Origin: Coleofasciculus sp. S288
Lineage (GTDB): Bacteria; Cyanobacteriota; Cyanobacteriia; Cyanobacteriales; Coleofasciculaceae
Direction: 5' to 3'
DNA: 6,102 nucleotides
Assembly (NCBI GenBank): GCA_020216575.1
Contig: JAIUYC010000277.1
Location: 1-6,102, forward strand
Shown: positions 5,114 through 6,102 of the stretch, piece after piece
How positions within the stretch are numbered: the stretch's first letter is position 1
Layout of the letters: every line of letters starts with the position of its first letter
Position numbers and translations under genes: made by a program
The notes under the pieces: model-generated
The model's input: only the letters and a program-made list of their open reading frames with translations
Database searches by the model: none
What the model was told of the DNA's origin: nothing

Positions 5114-5866
5114 TCATTGAGGAATTTCCCCAAAGCCGACATTGAGAACCGCGTACTTGTTCCAATCGGGTGCATCAAAATGCCACCATTCTGTTGGTAG
5201 GGGAATGAAGCCATATTTCTTCATTGCATCCTCAAGGATTTTGCGATTTTTCTTTGCTTCCGCACTTGCTCCGTTGTAATTTCTGTGCGCCCGTTCTGTA
5301 AAATCATCAAATCCCGTTGGCATTGGTAGTTCTCGACCATTGCTGTCAACTAACGTCAGGTCTACTGCTGCACCGCGATTGTGCCGAGAGCCTCTTGCTG
5401 GATTTGCAACATAGCGAGAATCGGGTTTTATTTGCCACATTAACCGTTGAACGGATAGGGGTCTGTAGCAGTCATAAACTTTCAACCCCAATCCCCTTTT
5501 TTCCAAATCTTCTTGTACTTGTGAAAGCCGTCTTACCGCTGAACCCCGAAGCACACATCGCGCAACAGGATATACTTTACGTTTCAAAAAGTTATTTTCT
5601 GTTGCATAGCGGATGTCAAGGCGAACATCAGAATTAACCGAGCCAATATCAATCAGTCTCGCATCATAGGGAAGTGAAGAACTCGCAAAATTCTGGGCTG
5701 GAGTTGTAAGGGATTGCGACGGTATTAATTCAGTATCGCTGTTTATCTGACCTAGCGCAGTCATTGGAGTGTTGGTCGTAGCGAGGGGTAGAGCCTCAGC
5801 TTTGGGACACACCAAAAATAGACTTAATAAAGCGATCGCAATCAATTTTACCCACCGACTCATCAT
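5114..5866 (-). CDS. VanX-like D-Ala-D-Ala dipeptidase (peptidase family M15D), exported
   Basis: A 250-residue zinc metallopeptidase predicted to cleave the D-alanyl-D-alanine dipeptide. A signal peptide (basic MMSRWVK, hydrophobic 8-19, cleavage after AEA at 25) places it in the periplasm, unlike the cytoplasmic VanX of vancomycin resistance. After a low-complexity linker (about 26-65) the catalytic domain shows DIRYATENNF (84-93), the substrate-side Arg motif DCYRP (R135), the zinc motif SRHNRGAAVD (H162, D169), MPTGFDDF (182-189), and EWWH with the catalytic base E226 and third zinc ligand H229. The H-to-D and E-to-H spacings (7 and 3) match VanX. The mature protein has only two Cys (C104, C133), so one disulfide is possible. 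Neither a ligase nor vanR/vanS is nearby, so wall turnover or recycling is more likely than resistance. C20 does not sit in a lipobox. The next downstream gene on this strand is the protease, 305 bp away. Confidence 0.93.
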   Translation of the reverse strand: MMSRWVKLIAIALLSLFLVCPKAEALPLATTNTPMTALGQINSDTELIPSQSLTTPAQNFASSSLPYDARLIDIGSVNSDVRLDIRYATENNFLKRKVYPVARCVLRGSAVRRLSQVQEDLEKRGLGLKVYDCYRPLSVQRLMWQIKPDSRYVANPARGSRHNRGAAVDLTLVDSNGRELPMPTGFDDFTERAHRNYNGASAEAKKNRKILEDAMKKYGFIPLPTEWWHFDAPDWNKYAVLNVGFGEIPQ

Positions 5867-5869
5867 ACG

Positions 5870-5875
5870 TCACCT
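5870..5875 (-). promoter_or_regulatory. ribosome binding site of the VanX-like gene
   Basis: On the minus strand AGGTGA precedes two consecutive ATG codons. It lies 3 nt before the first (5866) and 6 nt before the second (5863). AGGTGA pairs with the 5' half of the anti-Shine-Dalgarno sequence, so both spacings are usable; the second start would shorten the protein by a single Met. Confidence 0.6.
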
Positions 5876-5919
5876 ATTTCAAAATGTTTTGTTGCTTGAT
5901 TTTTCTATAATGCCTCCAC

Positions 5920-6102
5920 TCATTCGACTTCTTGAACTGCCTTCCCTCCTATTCTTTCAAGAGAACTCTGAGTTCACGAAATTCTTGAGGCTCCAGGTTT
6001 GGATATCTCGTAAGGTGATGCGATCGCCATTACCGAAGAGAATAAAGGAATCGTCCGGTGTCCCCACAACAAACGCGGCATGAGTGGCGAGATGCACGAC
6101 GG
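5920..6102 (-). pseudogene. CHAT-domain protein remnant, frameshifted before the catalytic Cys (5' end beyond window)
   Basis: Reading the minus strand from 6100, 47 codons translate to a typical cyanobacterial CHAT (caspase-like) segment: VVHLATHAAF with the catalytic His (codon at 6080-6082), then PDDSFILFGNGDRITLRDIQ, then WSLKN. At that point CHAT proteins normally continue with a hydrophobic strand and the SACET/SACQT catalytic Cys motif. Here the frame instead reads FVNSEFS and stops (TGA at 5957-5959). In the next frame, downstream of the place where the Cys motif is expected, ERIGGK appears, resembling the conserved E-T-G-x-G-G-K that follows the catalytic Cys; it ends at TGA 5920-5922. 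This suggests at least one small deletion removing the Cys codon and shifting the frame. The remaining 100 or so residues of the domain are absent. A sequencing error could explain one indel but not the missing C-terminus. The gene's N-terminus lies to the right of the window. Confidence 0.65.

Larger units (their letters stand above)
742..6027. repeat. HIP1 octamers (GCGATCGC), nine copies
   Basis: Perfect copies begin at 742, 1182, 2186, 2795, 3405, 3870, 4549, 5832 and 6020. All nine lie inside coding sequence or the CHAT remnant, and none lies in the intergenic regions. This density is a hallmark of many cyanobacterial genomes and is the main evidence for the host group. Confidence 0.95.

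Noticed and set aside
5029..5214. 61-codon minus-strand frame overlapping the end of the VanX-like gene
   Set aside because: It is mostly an alternate frame of the conserved C-terminus and shows no start signal or recognisable motif.
5807..5809. Possible lipoprotein Cys (C20) in the VanX-like signal peptide
   Set aside because: The preceding residues FLV do not include the small residue needed at the position before Cys, while AEA at 23-25 is a good signal peptidase I site.
5906..5911. Perfect TATAAT on the plus strand
   Set aside because: No acceptable -35 lies 16-18 bp upstream and no plus-strand gene follows in the window; in this AT-rich gap it may be chance.
5769..6083. 104-codon plus-strand frame at the right end
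   Set aside because: It is antisense to the VanX signal-peptide region and the CHAT remnant, whose minus-strand translation is clearly recognisable.

Overview
The window looks like chromosomal DNA from a cyanobacterium, probably a filamentous one. The HIP1 octamer GCGATCGC occurs nine times in 6.1 kb, against roughly one expected by chance per 65 kb. A cyanobacterial-type hfq lies head to head with dapF, the intergenic DNA carries short tandem repeats of 7 and 8 bp, and a CHAT-domain remnant matches the cyanobacterial style of that domain. The exact genus cannot be told from the sequence alone.

Layout from left to right. (1) Bases 2-1603, plus strand: the C-terminal part of a Kef-type (CPA2) cation/proton antiporter with an NAD-binding RCK domain and two RCK_C/TrkA_C domains; its N-terminus is off the window. 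(2) Bases 1604-1834: a 3'-3' intergenic region holding a 7-bp tandem repeat and a 150-bp MITE-like nested inverted repeat. (3) Bases 1835-2047, minus strand: hfq, encoding a 70-residue Sm-fold protein. It is separated by only 29 bp from the divergent dapF (2077-2913, plus strand), the diaminopimelate epimerase of lysine and peptidoglycan synthesis. (4) Bases 2914-3188: a second 3'-3' intergenic region holding an 8-bp tandem array and a 29-bp imperfect inverted repeat that frames a 220-bp block. (5) Bases 3189-4808, minus strand: an exported subtilisin-like (S8) protease with Glu where the catalytic Asp is expected. (6) Bases 4809-5113: a structured spacer without genes. (7) Bases 5114-5866, minus strand: an exported VanX-like D-Ala-D-Ala dipeptidase (M15D). 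(8) Bases 5920-6102, minus strand: the tail of a CHAT-domain gene that has lost its reading frame just before the catalytic Cys motif.

The genes do not form one pathway. Ion homeostasis (Kef), RNA or pilus regulation (Hfq), cell-wall precursor synthesis (DapF) and envelope peptidases (S8 and VanX-like) sit as separate units. DapF and the VanX-like enzyme both touch peptidoglycan chemistry, but nothing in their arrangement links them. No CRISPR array, phage, tRNA, rRNA or complete transposon was seen, and there is no convincing case for a wholly new system. The most notable items are the altered active site of the subtilase, the broken CHAT gene, and the two repeat-rich 3'-3' intergenic regions.
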